A stretch of 64,000 nucleotides of DNA from Paracidovorax sp031843945 (GTDB lineage: Bacteria > Pseudomonadota > Gammaproteobacteria > Burkholderiales > Burkholderiaceae_C). The stretch is from the NCBI RefSeq assembly GCF_031843945.1, contig NZ_JAVTJJ010000006.1:62001-126000 (forward strand), in the 5' to 3' direction. Within the stretch, counting starts at the first letter, position 1, and each line of letters begins with the position of its first letter. Positions 1 to 8,181 of this stretch are shown piece after piece. The notes under the pieces are model-generated. The model had not been told where the DNA came from. It made no database searches and worked only from the letters and a program-made list of their open reading frames with translations. The translations under genes were made by a program, and so were the position numbers.

Positions 1-1
1 G

Positions 2-1336
2 CGCGCCGGCCGCGTCGAACAAACCTACGCCAAGCAAGAATTGCCCAACTACCAGGTGTTCGACGAGCGCCGGTATTTCACGCCCGGCAGCGACACCTGC
101 GTGTTCGACGTCGATGGCGTGCGCATCGGCCTTCTGATCTGCGAAGACGCGTGGTTCCCCGGCCCGGCTCGGCGTGCGGCGGATGCCGGTGCGCAGTTGC
201 TGGTCAGCATCAACGCCTCGCCTTTCCATGTCGGCAAAAGCTCCGAGCGCGAGCAGATCATGCGCGAGCGGGTGACCGAAACCGGCCTGCCGCTGGTCTA
301 TGCCCACCTGGTGGGCGGGCAGGACGAAGTGGTGTTTGAAGGCCGGTCGTTCGGGCTGAATGCCGATGGCTTCATCGCCTTCCGTGCCCCTGGTTTTGAA
401 GAAAAACTGCTGCTAGCGCAGGTGGATCAAGCGCAGTCAGCTATAAAATTAATAGCAGACGTTGCTCCCGTGCCCACGCTGGAGTCCGATCTGTGGTCAG
501 CCCTGGTGCTGGGCGTACGCGACTACATCGGCAAGAACGGCTTTCCCGGCGCGTTGCTGGGCCTGTCAGGCGGCATCGATTCGGCCCTGGTGCTGGCGAT
601 CGCCGTCGATGCGCTGGGTGCGGACAAGGTGCGCGCGGTGATGATGCCCTCGCCCTACACGGCCGACATCAGCTGGATCGACGCGCGCGACATGGCCGAA
701 CGGCTGGGCGTGCGCTATGACGAAATCTCCATCGCACCGCAGTTCGAGGCCTTCAAGGCCGCGCTGGCCAGCGAATTCGCCGGGCTGCCGGAAGACGCCA
801 CCGAAGAGAACCTGCAGGCGCGCATTCGCGGCACGCTGCTGATGGCGCTGTCGAACAAGTTCGGCTCCATCGTGCTGACCACCGGCAACAAGAGCGAGAT
901 GGCGACGGGCTACTGCACGCTGTACGGCGACATGGCCGGCGGCTTTGCGGTCATCAAGGACGTGGCCAAGACGCAGGTGTTCGCCCTGGCGCGCTGGCGC
1001 AATGAGAACGACCCGTTCGGCACGGGCGCGCGCCCCATTCCCGAGCGCATCATCACGCGCCCGCCCAGCGCCGAGCTGCGGCCCGACCAGAAAGACCAGG
1101 ACAGCCTGCCGCCTTACGAGGTGCTGGACGCCATCGTGGCGCGCTACATGGAGGGCGACGAGCCCATCGAATCCATCATCGAAGACGGCTACGACCGGGC
1201 CGACGTGGAGCGCGTCACCCGGCTCATCAAGCTCAATGAATACAAGCGCCGCCAGGCGCCGGTGGGCATTCGCGTCACACGCCGCAGCTTCGGCAAGGAC
1301 TGGCGCTACCCCATCACCAGCCGCTTTCGCGCCTGA
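2..1336 (+). CDS. nadE: NAD+ synthase, glutamine-dependent (5' end missing)
   Basis: Makes NAD+ from deamido-NAD+ using ammonia released from glutamine. The frame is open from the first bases, so the true start lies before the window. The N-terminal nitrilase-type glutaminase domain shows the catalytic Cys in LLICEDAW (Cys codon at 140-142). The C-terminal synthetase domain has the PP-loop GLSGGIDSA near 560-590 and the late KDWRYP segment typical of the family. Between the two domains the reading frame passes through a copy of a hairpin repeat (412-456), encoding part of LLAQVDQAQSAIKLIA. Stop TGA at 1334-1336; glnB follows after 55 bp. Confidence 0.95.
   Translation, partial: RAGRVEQTYAKQELPNYQVFDERRYFTPGSDTCVFDVDGVRIGLLICEDAWFPGPARRAADAGAQLLVSINASPFHVGKSSEREQIMRERVTETGLPLVYAHLVGGQDEVVFEGRSFGLNADGFIAFRAPGFEEKLLLAQVDQAQSAIKLIADVAPVPTLESDLWSALVLGVRDYIGKNGFPGALLGLSGGIDSALVLAIAVDALGADKVRAVMMPSPYTADISWIDARDMAERLGVRYDEISIAPQFEAFKAALASEFAGLPEDATEENLQARIRGTLLMALSNKFGSIVLTTGNKSEMATGYCTLYGDMAGGFAVIKDVAKTQVFALARWRNENDPFGTGARPIPERIITRPPSAELRPDQKDQDSLPPYEVLDAIVARYMEGDEPIESIIEDGYDRADVERVTRLIKLNEYKRRQAPVGIRVTRRSFGKDWRYPITSRFRA
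412..456 (+). repeat. Hairpin repeat copy R1, inside the nadE coding sequence
   Basis: Matches the dispersed repeat family in this window: CTAGCGC, a TGGATCAAGCGC segment, then AGCTAT and a terminal AATAGC. The hairpin stem is partly decayed. It lies in frame in the linker between the glutaminase and synthetase domains of NadE. Confidence 0.7.
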
Positions 1337-1391
1337 TGATCCGTACCAGATTTTTCGTATCGCAGCACATTCATTCCAGGAGACATTCCCC

Positions 1392-1730
1392 ATGCAAATG
1401 ATTACCGCCGTCATCAAGCCTTTCAAGCTCGAGGAAGTCCGCGAGGCCCTGGCCGACTGCGGCGTCACCGGCCTGACGGTGACCGAAGTCAAAGGCTTTG
1501 GCCGCCAGAAGGGCCACACCGAGCTGTACCGCGGCGCCGAGTATGTGGTGGACTTTCTGCCCAAGGTAAAGGTGGAAGTCGTTGTCAAGACGGACGACGT
1601 GGACCGCTGCGTGGACGCCATCGTGAATGCGGCGCGCACCGGCAAGATCGGCGACGGCAAGATCTTTGTGACGGCCGTGGAGCGCGTGGTGCGCATCCGT
1701 ACGGGTGACCTGGACGAAGCAGCGGTCTGA
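1392..1730 (+). CDS. glnB: Nitrogen regulatory protein P-II
   Basis: Trimeric signal protein that reports nitrogen and carbon status (2-oxoglutarate, ATP/ADP) and controls GlnD/GlnE/NtrB-type partners. At 112 residues it has the standard PII length. Tyr51 in the T-loop (ELYRGAEY) is the expected uridylylation site, and the C-terminal VRIRTGDLDEAAV is typical. The ATG at 1392 is preceded by AGGAGA at 1378-1383. It follows nadE by 55 bp, probably co-transcribed. GlnB and GlnK cannot be told apart with certainty; there is no amtB neighbour, which favours GlnB. Confidence 0.95.
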   Translation: MQMITAVIKPFKLEEVREALADCGVTGLTVTEVKGFGRQKGHTELYRGAEYVVDFLPKVKVEVVVKTDDVDRCVDAIVNAARTGKIGDGKIFVTAVERVVRIRTGDLDEAAV

Positions 1731-1737
1731 GTTTGCT

Positions 1738-1765
1738 GCGCCCGCCGGGCAAGGCGGGCGCTTCA
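1738..1765 (+). terminator. Probable terminator after glnB
   Basis: Nine-base perfect stem GCGCCCGCC / GGCGGGCGC with loop GGGCAA, directly after the glnB stop. It is followed by TTCAATTAG, a weak U tract, so termination may be partial. Confidence 0.6.
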
Positions 1766-1768
1766 ATT

Positions 1769-1805
1769 AGCCAATCAATCAGTTAATTAATCAATTAATC
1801 AAATC
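1769..1805. repeat. AT-rich simple repeat (AATC/AATTAATC units)
   Basis: A run of CAATCAATC followed by TTAATTAATCAATTAATC between the convergent glnB and LOG-family genes. Such low-complexity AT-rich sequence is unusual in this high-GC DNA. No function is evident. Confidence 0.7.
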
Positions 1806-2392
1806 ACGTCGCGCAGCGCAGTGACGTCCCGGTTGTTACCTGCTTCCTGCACCAAGGTGGTCAGCAGCGCGCCCACCTCGGTGTGCGTAGACAGCAGACC
1901 CATCTGCCAATCGCTCATGAAACCGCTCTGCACGCTGGTGCGCAGGAACGACAGCATTCCGTCGTAGTAGCCATCGACGTTCAGCAGGCCCAGCGGCTTG
2001 TCGTGGTAGCCCAGCTGCCGCCACGTCCACACCTCGAACAGTTCCTCGAATGTGCCGATGCCGCCGGGCAGGGCGACAAAGGCATCACAGCGCTCGGCCA
2101 TCATCGCTTTGCGTTCGTGCATGTTCTGCACGATGTGCAGTTCGTCGCACTGGTGATTGGCCAGTTCCTTGTCCACCAGCGCTTGTGGAATCACGCCCAC
2201 CACCCGGCCGCCGGCCAGGCGCGTGGCCTCTGCCACTGTGCCCATTAAGCCACTACGGCCGCCGCCATAGACCAGTTGGCCGCTGTGCCGGCCGATCCAT
2301 TGGCCCACGGCCGTGGCCGCTTCGGCAAAGCGGGGAGTGCCACCGGAGCGTGAGCCCAGGTAGACGCAGATCGAGAATGCGGGATCAGCCAT
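1799..2392 (-). CDS. LOG family protein (TIGR00730 Rossmann fold)
   Basis: Related to cytokinin riboside 5'-monophosphate phosphoribohydrolases, which split nucleoside monophosphates into base and ribose 5-phosphate. The 197-residue protein shows the nucleotide-binding YGGGRSGLMG (42-51), MHERK (91-95) and the family signature PGGIGTFEEL (109-118). The ATG at 2392 is chosen over an in-frame TTG six bases upstream. The start overlaps the dgkA stop by a few bases, implying translational coupling. The substrate is not predictable; in bacteria these often act as nucleotide salvage enzymes. A second LOG-type gene lies at 44724-45587. Confidence 0.9.
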   Translation of the reverse strand: MADPAFSICVYLGSRSGGTPRFAEAATAVGQWIGRHSGQLVYGGGRSGLMGTVAEATRLAGGRVVGVIPQALVDKELANHQCDELHIVQNMHERKAMMAERCDAFVALPGGIGTFEELFEVWTWRQLGYHDKPLGLLNVDGYYDGMLSFLRTSVQSGFMSDWQMGLLSTHTEVGALLTTLVQEAGNNRDVTALRDVI

Positions 2393-2792
2393 GTACAAAC
2401 AACCTTTGATAGAGCGCCGCCGCCCACACGCCTGAGCACAGCAGCAAACTCAACAGCACCGCCGCACTGCCCAAGTCCTTCGCACGCTTGGACATGGCAT
2501 GCAGTTCAGGGCCCACGCGATCGATGGCCGCTTCAATGCCGGAATTGAGCAACTCGGTGATCAGCACCAGCAGCACGGTGCCCGCCAGCAAGGCCACCTC
2601 GACCCAGCTGCTGCCGAGCCACAAGGACAGTGGCAACAGCACGAACGCCATGCAGGCTTCTGTGCGAAAAGCCTTCTCGCTCCAGCCCGCGCGCAGGCCT
2701 TGCAACGAATAGCCAGTGGCGTGCCAGACACGGTGAACGCCGGTGCGGGCCTTGTGAGGGTGCGGTGGGTGGGGCAGGGGAGGCATAGACAT
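2385..2792 (-). CDS. dgkA: Diacylglycerol kinase
   Basis: Inner membrane enzyme that phosphorylates diacylglycerol to phosphatidic acid, recycling lipid left by periplasmic glucan synthesis. The 135-residue protein has the DgkA layout: a short cytoplasmic N-terminus, three membrane segments (about 44-62, 64-82, 109-128), the catalytic ELLNSGIEAAIDR (80-92) and KDLGSAAV (105-112). The start is the ATG at 2792 (MSMPP); an ATG two codons later is possible, and neither has a strong ribosome site. The stop overlaps the downstream LOG-family start. Confidence 0.93.
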   Translation of the reverse strand: MSMPPLPHPPHPHKARTGVHRVWHATGYSLQGLRAGWSEKAFRTEACMAFVLLPLSLWLGSSWVEVALLAGTVLLVLITELLNSGIEAAIDRVGPELHAMSKRAKDLGSAAVLLSLLLCSGVWAAALYQRLFVHG

Positions 2793-2904
2793 CAGGAAAG
2801 CTATTTTGGCGCAGGCCGTGGTGTGCGCAATGGTTGGCGCGAACTGGCTGGCACGCCAAAGTGCGGCGCAGCCGTTGTCTACGCCTGAGCTGAGGGCGGG
2901 CGCC

Positions 2905-3465
2905 TCAGTGTTTGCGGGGCGGCAGCTGAAAATGCACCAGGCGCGTGCCCGCCAGTGCATCGTGCCAGAACTGCCTTTGCGGGTGAAAGCGACTCAGCAG
3001 CGCCCAGATGAAGACCCAACCAAAAAGCAGCACCATCACCTCTACAGCATCAACGCCGAAGGAATATGCAGCCAGGGGGGGAAGAAACCAGAGCCAACTC
3101 AACACGTACCGGGCCAGCGCACGCAATTGGCTGATGTGCATACCGCTTGCATCGACAACTTTGATACGCCAAGTCTTCATGGCGAGCGTCTGACCCCTGG
3201 ACCAGAACCAGGTGAAGTAGATACCGAACACCACAAACAGAAAACCCATCCGCAGGTGCCGGTTGTCCAGCGCATGGCGCGATTGGCTGAGTGCGTCGAA
3301 AAGGTAGCTGGCAATGAACACTACGCCGAACATCAGCATGCCTTCGTACAGCCAGCACGCCATGCGGCGCGGGAGCGACGGCGTCGTGCCGTTCAGCGCG
3401 ATGGCGGGTACGCCCGTTGCGGAGTCGGAAGACGGGCTCGGGCTTGACATCGGAGAGGCGGGCAT
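2905..3465 (-). CDS. RDD family membrane protein
   Basis: A 186-residue integral membrane protein with the RDD pattern: an RRMACWLYEG-type N-terminal helix with a conserved arginine, two further hydrophobic helices, and QTLAMKTWRIKVVD before the last segment. RDD proteins have no general assigned function; some are implicated in Na+/H+ transport. It is the last gene of the sigma factor-DUF3619-DUF3106-RDD cluster, 23 bp after the DUF3106 gene. A gap of 112 bp separates it from dgkA. The ATG at 3465 is used; an internal ATG at 3450 is an alternative. Confidence 0.88.
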   Translation of the reverse strand: MPASPMSSPSPSSDSATGVPAIALNGTTPSLPRRMACWLYEGMLMFGVVFIASYLFDALSQSRHALDNRHLRMGFLFVVFGIYFTWFWSRGQTLAMKTWRIKVVDASGMHISQLRALARYVLSWLWFLPPLAAYSFGVDAVEVMVLLFGWVFIWALLSRFHPQRQFWHDALAGTRLVHFQLPPRKH

Positions 3466-3488
3466 GCGGCGGTCGGGCGAAGTGGAGC

Positions 3489-4349
3489 CTATTGGGGGGG
3501 GTGCAAGGGTGCGAAGTCGCGCTCGGCTGGGGTGCCGTCGCCGTCTGGCGCCACGCCTGCAGGCGGCAGGGGTGCCGCCACTGCAGAAGGCACGTGAACA
3601 GGCGCCGTCTGTACAGCCGCACTGGAGGCTGTCGAGGCCGGCGAGGGTGCCAATACGGGAAGCGCCTGCGTGGAGTGGAATTCGTTCACCGGAGGAATCT
3701 TCGGCGGATTGGCGGGGCTGGCGGCGGTCACCGCCGCTGCGGCCGGCACCTTGGCCAGCTTGCGCGGCGCCACCGGGCGCAGAGCGGTGGCCGCCCCGGC
3801 CGGCTTGGGGGCCGCGCGTGCCGCGAGGCGCTCTTTTTCTTGCGGGCTCAAGGCTTGGTAAGCCTCCCACTGTGCGACTTTGCTGTCTGGCGCCAGCTTG
3901 GCGGTCGCGGCGTAGTTGAGCCGGGCCTGGCTGCGTTGCTGCGTGCTGAGGCTGGCCCAATCGGTCATGCGCTCGACCATCTTGACCTGCTCTTCAGGCG
4001 CCAGCGACTTGAACCCCCCGGCCAAGTTGAGCCAATGGCGCTTCTGAACCTCGCTCAACACCGGCCAACGTTCCGCCAGCGGGGCGAGAGCTTCTCGTTG
4101 CGCGGTTGTCAGTTGACTCCAGCTGGGGCCGACAGGCTGTGCTGGCTCTGGCGTGCGCACACGGCGCACGGCCGGGTTGCGCGCCTTCTTGTGCTGTGAT
4201 GCCAATACTTCAGCAGGCACCGCCGTGCCGGGAGCCATGCGGACCTGCGTAACCACCCGCCAGCCACCCAAGGACAGCGCGCCCAGCAATGCAAAAGCCA
4301 GCACGGCGGCTGGCAGGATGCGGGGAGCGTCGGTCAGGCTGGGGGGCAT
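3489..4349 (-). CDS. DUF3106 domain protein
   Basis: A 286-residue protein with an N-terminal hydrophobic segment (about 10-30) that anchors or exports it. A central helical region (about 75-170) carries repeated W-x-x-L and L-x-x-E-Q/R-x motifs (SWSQLTTAQREAL, WPVLSEVQKRHWLNLA), the DUF3106 signature. This pattern recalls periplasmic Zn-resistance or CpxP-like helical sensors. The C-terminal 110 residues are Pro/Ala-rich and probably disordered. It sits 11 bp after DUF3619 in the sigma factor operon, so a periplasmic role tied to that system is an inference only. Confidence 0.85.
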   Translation of the reverse strand: MPPSLTDAPRILPAAVLAFALLGALSLGGWRVVTQVRMAPGTAVPAEVLASQHKKARNPAVRRVRTPEPAQPVGPSWSQLTTAQREALAPLAERWPVLSEVQKRHWLNLAGGFKSLAPEEQVKMVERMTDWASLSTQQRSQARLNYAATAKLAPDSKVAQWEAYQALSPQEKERLAARAAPKPAGAATALRPVAPRKLAKVPAAAAVTAASPANPPKIPPVNEFHSTQALPVLAPSPASTASSAAVQTAPVHVPSAVAAPLPPAGVAPDGDGTPAERDFAPLHPPQ

Positions 4350-4360
4350 GCAGTGTCGAA

Positions 4361-4813
4361 TCAGCGGCTGTCGTCAGCCGTCTTGAGGAATTGAAGGAAG
4401 CCAGGGTCGGCATAGGCCGAGGGCGGCAGATCGTCAGTGAGCAGGGCGGTGTCCACCTCGGCGATCTCGTGGGCGATATTCTCGTCCTGCGCGATGTTGA
4501 TGAACACCAGGCCGACCACCAGCGCCGTCAGCGGCACGGCCGACATCAGAGCGCGCCACCAGTTACCGCCTTCACCCCCCCAGCCGAGGGTAGCACTGCC
4601 GTCTGAAGACACCACCACCGGCGCGGCAGCGATCTCGCGCACCGGCACGAAGACCGGTTTGCGGCGCTTGTCCAGTGCCTGCATGCGCGCGGCCCGCAGG
4701 CGCTCGGAAATATCGTAAGGCAACGCGTCGACGCCCTCCGTCAGTCGCGCGGTCACGCGGCGCGCGTAACGGTCGGCGGCGAGTTCGGCGGAAGCGGGGG
4801 GTGTGCGATTCAT
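4361..4813 (-). CDS. DUF3619 family single-pass membrane protein, candidate anti-sigma factor
   Basis: A 150-residue protein with a charged cytoplasmic N-terminal half (about 1-85, rich in Arg, with YDISERLRAARMQAL), one membrane helix (about 89-108) and an acidic periplasmic tail of about 40 residues. Its ATG overlaps the sigma factor stop codon in an ATGA junction, so the two are translationally coupled. Topology, size and coupling are those of membrane anti-sigma factors. No zinc-binding HxxxCxxC motif is present, so it is not a ZAS-type anti-sigma. The anti-sigma role is inferred from context. Confidence 0.85.
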   Translation of the reverse strand: MNRTPPASAELAADRYARRVTARLTEGVDALPYDISERLRAARMQALDKRRKPVFVPVREIAAAPVVVSSDGSATLGWGGEGGNWWRALMSAVPLTALVVGLVFINIAQDENIAHEIAEVDTALLTDDLPPSAYADPGFLQFLKTADDSR

Positions 4814-5370
4814 AGTTCTATTCCTTTGGCCTTCAGTGCCTTGCCGAGGGTCTGGACTGCGCGAAAGCAGTGCGTTTTCACACTGCCTTCCGAGCAGCCC
4901 ATGGCGGCTGCAGTTTCTGCAACATCCATTTCCTCCCAGTAACGCATCAGGAAGGCCTCCCGTTGACGGGGGGGCAATTCTTGAATCTCGGCTTCGATAT
5001 TGCGAAACACCTGGGCGCGCCGCGTCAGGTCTTCGGCGCTCTGCGCGGTCTCGCTGCCGGTGTAGGCCTCCAGCAGGTCGAAATCGCCGCCTTCGTCGTC
5101 AGGGCCTTCGAAGTCGCTCATGCTGGAAAACAGCGCGTTGCGCGTCTTTTGACGGCGGAACCAGTCGAGCGTGCAGTTCGACAGGATGCGCTGGAACAGC
5201 ATCGGCAACTCGTTCACGGGCTTGTCGCCGTAGTGCTCCGCCAGCTTGAGCATGCTGTCCTGAACGATGTCCAGTGCCGATTCCTCATTGCGCACGTGAT
5301 AGATCGAGCGCTTGAACGCTCGCTTTTCTACGCTTTTGAGGAAGTCGGACAGTTCTCGTTCGGTAGCCAA
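4810..5370 (-). CDS. RNA polymerase sigma factor, ECF-like (sigma-70 family)
   Basis: A 186-residue two-domain sigma factor. Region 2 (about 10-75) includes ESALDIVQDSMLKLAEHYG and the DNA-melting segment TLDWFRRQKTRN. Region 4 (about 130-180) has LPPRQREAFLMRYWEEMDVAETAA followed by the helix-turn-helix GCSEGSVKTH. The linker is very acidic (DFEGPDDEGGDFDLLEAY). The start chosen is TTG at 5370, giving MATERELSDFL as I expect for this family; an ATG at 5445 in frame would add a 25-residue extension that looks unlike a sigma N-terminus. Coupled to DUF3619 by a 4-bp overlap. Confidence 0.9.
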   Translation of the reverse strand: MATERELSDFLKSVEKRAFKRSIYHVRNEESALDIVQDSMLKLAEHYGDKPVNELPMLFQRILSNCTLDWFRRQKTRNALFSSMSDFEGPDDEGGDFDLLEAYTGSETAQSAEDLTRRAQVFRNIEAEIQELPPRQREAFLMRYWEEMDVAETAAAMGCSEGSVKTHCFRAVQTLGKALKAKGIEL

Positions 5371-5666
5371 GAGTGAATGGGCCCGCAAGAGACGGGCGAA
5401 CAGGCGGCAAAGGCACCGCCAAATCAGTATGAGGCCTGGCGCCAAAGCGCGCGATTATGGCACCGGCGCTGTATTTTTCCGACAGGCGTCCGCGCCAGTG
5501 CGACAAATGCCATAATCCTGGCTGCAATTCAAAGGCAAACGGGTCCCGGTCCGGCGCAGCAATCATCTCGCCCATGGCCGAGGCCTCAAGTTCCGAGGCG
5601 GCTTCACAAGGGCTTGTTCAAGGGGCACCCAAGGTTTTTCGTCAGAGAAATTCGCAAAGGTTGATC
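5371..5666. promoter_or_regulatory. Divergent intergenic region between the sigma operon and ilvB
   Basis: About 300 bp with no convincing gene of its own. It carries CATAAT boxes facing both ways, each in the context GCCATAATC (plus strand near 5510-5515, minus strand near 5455-5460). These could be -10 elements for ilvB and for the sigma gene. I could not pair either with a good -35. A short in-frame upstream ATG before ilvB also lies here. Confidence 0.35.
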
Positions 5667-7448
5667 ATGGAAATCTCAAAAGCCGAAATCGCATCGGCAG
5701 CGGCCGCCATTCAAGGCGCCGCCGGCACCCAAGACCTCATGGGCGCCGAAATTCTCATCAAATCCCTGCAAGCCGAGAACGTCCAGTACATCTGGGGTTA
5801 TCCGGGCGGCGCCGTTCTGTACATCTACGACGCGCTGTACAAGCAGGACACGATCCATCATGTGTTGGTGCGCCACGAGCAGGCGGCCGTCCATGCCGCT
5901 GACGGATATGCCCGCGCCACGGGTGAAGTTGGCGTCGCGCTGGTCACCTCAGGCCCGGGCCTGACCAATGCGGTCACCGGCATCGCGACGGCCTACATGG
6001 ATTCCATCCCGATGGTAATCATCGCCGGCCAAGTGCCCACGCACGCCATCGGTCTGGACGCCTTCCAGGAATGCGACACCGTCGGCATCACGCGCCCCAT
6101 CGTCAAGCACAACTTCCTGGTCAAGGATGCGCGCGATCTGGCGGCTACGATGAAGAAAGCCTTCCACATCGCCCGTACCGGCCGCCCAGGCCCGGTGGTG
6201 GTCGACATTCCGAAGGACGTGTCGTTCAAGAAGGTGGCTTACAACGGCTATCCACAGACTGTGGAGATGCGGTCGTACAACCCCGTGCGCAAGGGCCACG
6301 GCGGGCAGATTCGCAAGGCGTTGCAGTTGCTGTTGACGGCCAAGCGCCCTTACATCTATACCGGCGGCGGCGTGCTGCTGAGCAATGCCTGCGACGAACT
6401 GCGTACCTTGGTGGACATGCTGGGCTACCCGGTCACCAATACGTTGATGGGCCTGGGCGCTTATCCCGCGTCGGACCGCAAGTTCCTCGGGATGCTGGGC
6501 ATGCACGGCACGGTCGAGGCCAACAACGCGATGCAGAACTGCGACGTGCTGCTGGCGGTGGGCGCGCGCTTTGACGACCGCGTGATCGGCAACGTGAAGC
6601 ACTTTGCCCAGAACGACCGCAAGATCATTCATATCGACATCGACCCGTCGAGCATCTCCAAGCGCGTGAAGGTCGACATCCCTATCGTCGGCGACGTCAA
6701 GGACGTGCTGACCGAGCTGATCGCGATGATCCGCGAGACCCCCACGCGCCCTGAAGCCGGCGCCCTGGCGGCCTGGTGGGACACCATCGAAGGCTGGCGC
6801 AAGCGCGATTGCCTGAAGTACAGCATGGGCAGCAGCGACGTCATCAAGCCGCAGTACGTGGTTGAGACGCTCTGGAACATGACCAAGGACGCCGACGCCT
6901 ACGTGACGTCCGATGTGGGCCAGCACCAGATGTGGGCTGCGCAGTACTACCGCTTTGAAGAACCACGCCGCTGGATCAATTCCGGCGGCCTGGGCACCAT
7001 GGGCGTGGGCATTCCCTACGCCATGGGCATCAAGCTGGCCAAGCCGAATGCCGAGGTGTTCTGCATCACGGGTGAAGGCTCGGTGCAGATGAACATCCAG
7101 GAACTGGCCACCTGCCGCCAGTATGAAACGCCGATCATCATCTGTTCGCTCAACAACCGCTTCCTGGGCATGGTCCGGCAGTGGCAAGAGATCGAGTATT
7201 CGGGCCGCTACAGCCACAGCTACATGGATTCGCTGCCCGACTTCGTGAAGCTGGCTGAGGCCTACGGCCACGTCGGCATGCTGATCGAGCGCCCTGAAGA
7301 CGTAGAGCCCGCGCTGCGCGAGGCCCGCCGCCTCAAAGATCGCACCGTGTTCCTGGACTTCCGCACCGACCCCACCGAGAACGTGTTCCCGATGGTGCAG
7401 GCGGGCAAGGGCATTACCGAAATGCTGCTGGGGTCGGAGGACCTTTAA
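5667..7448 (+). CDS. ilvB: Acetolactate synthase large (catalytic) subunit
   Basis: ThDP-dependent enzyme forming acetolactate or acetohydroxybutyrate, the first committed step of valine, leucine and isoleucine synthesis. The 593-residue protein shows the catalytic Glu71 in RHEQAAVHAADGYAR, the FAD/TPP middle domain, and the C-terminal ThDP motif GEGSVQMNIQEL...NNRFLGM, with GEG in place of the usual GDG. The ATG at 5667 has AAAGG six bases upstream. Strong match to the IlvI/IlvB type with an N-terminal extension of about 25 residues. The small subunit ilvH follows after 189 bp that contain a hairpin repeat. Confidence 0.97.
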   Translation: MEISKAEIASAAAAIQGAAGTQDLMGAEILIKSLQAENVQYIWGYPGGAVLYIYDALYKQDTIHHVLVRHEQAAVHAADGYARATGEVGVALVTSGPGLTNAVTGIATAYMDSIPMVIIAGQVPTHAIGLDAFQECDTVGITRPIVKHNFLVKDARDLAATMKKAFHIARTGRPGPVVVDIPKDVSFKKVAYNGYPQTVEMRSYNPVRKGHGGQIRKALQLLLTAKRPYIYTGGGVLLSNACDELRTLVDMLGYPVTNTLMGLGAYPASDRKFLGMLGMHGTVEANNAMQNCDVLLAVGARFDDRVIGNVKHFAQNDRKIIHIDIDPSSISKRVKVDIPIVGDVKDVLTELIAMIRETPTRPEAGALAAWWDTIEGWRKRDCLKYSMGSSDVIKPQYVVETLWNMTKDADAYVTSDVGQHQMWAAQYYRFEEPRRWINSGGLGTMGVGIPYAMGIKLAKPNAEVFCITGEGSVQMNIQELATCRQYETPIIICSLNNRFLGMVRQWQEIEYSGRYSHSYMDSLPDFVKLAEAYGHVGMLIERPEDVEPALREARRLKDRTVFLDFRTDPTENVFPMVQAGKGITEMLLGSEDL

Positions 7449-7452
7449 GCCA

Positions 7453-7505
7453 GATCGGCCTCCAGCGCTTGTCCATCAAGCGCTAGCAGCTATCTTTTTG
7501 ATAGC
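7453..7505 (+). repeat. Hairpin repeat copy R2, between ilvB and ilvH
   Basis: GGCCTCC, stem AGCGCTTG / CAAGCGCT with a short loop, then AGCAGCTATC and terminal GATAGC. It starts five bases after the ilvB stop codon. Confidence 0.85.
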
Positions 7506-7637
7506 TTTCAACTTTGACGAATCTATTGCCTGCCGAGCCCGCCGCTTACCGGCGTCGGGGGAGGGCAGCGAAAAACGACAGTTTTCTGCGACCACTTGTG
7601 GATCGTGCTGCCGTCGCAAAAAGAGGAATCTGCACTC

Positions 7638-8129
7638 ATGAAACACATCATCGCCGTCTTGCTGGAGAACGAACCGGGTGCGCTGTCGCGCGTCGTAGGC
7701 CTGTTTTCTGCGCGGGGCTACAACATCGAATCGCTGACCGTGGCGCCCACCGAGGACGCATCGCTGTCGCGCATGACCATCCAAACCCACGGTTCTGAAG
7801 ACGTGATCGAGCAGATCACCAAGCACCTGAACCGGCTCATCGAAGTCGTGAAGGTCGTCGACCTGACCGAAGGCTCCTACACCGAGCGCGAGCTCATGAT
7901 GGTGAAGGTGCGCGCCGTAGGCAAGGAGCGCGAGGAGATGAAGCGCATGGCCGACATCTTCCGCGGCCGCATCATCGACGTGACCGACAAGAGCTACACC
8001 GTCGAGCTGACGGGCGACCAGTCCAAGAACGATGCTTTCTTGCAGGCCATAGACCGCACGTCGATTCTGGAGACCGTTCGGACTGGCGCCAGCGGTATCG
8101 GTCGCGGTGAACGCATCCTCCGCGTCTAA
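7638..8129 (+). CDS. ilvH: Acetolactate synthase small (regulatory) subunit
   Basis: Binds and activates IlvB and confers valine feedback inhibition. The 163-residue length is standard. The N-terminal ACT domain (MKHIIAVLLENEPGALSRVV, about 1-75) is followed by the C-terminal ALS_ss domain containing ELMMVKV and FRGRIIDVTDKSY. The ATG at 7638 is preceded by AAGAGGA; an upstream ATG at 7596 in frame lacks family similarity. It sits between ilvB and ilvC in one transcription direction. Confidence 0.97.
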   Translation: MKHIIAVLLENEPGALSRVVGLFSARGYNIESLTVAPTEDASLSRMTIQTHGSEDVIEQITKHLNRLIEVVKVVDLTEGSYTERELMMVKVRAVGKEREEMKRMADIFRGRIIDVTDKSYTVELTGDQSKNDAFLQAIDRTSILETVRTGASGIGRGERILRV

Positions 8130-8181
8130 GACATTCCTTCTTTTTCCATCCTGACCAACGCATTTTTTACTGGAGCGACCC

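Noticed and set aside
5574..5666. Attenuation leader peptide for ilvB
   Set aside because: The candidate frame runs straight into ilvB without a stop and is not rich in Ile, Val or Leu codons; no terminator/antiterminator pair seen.
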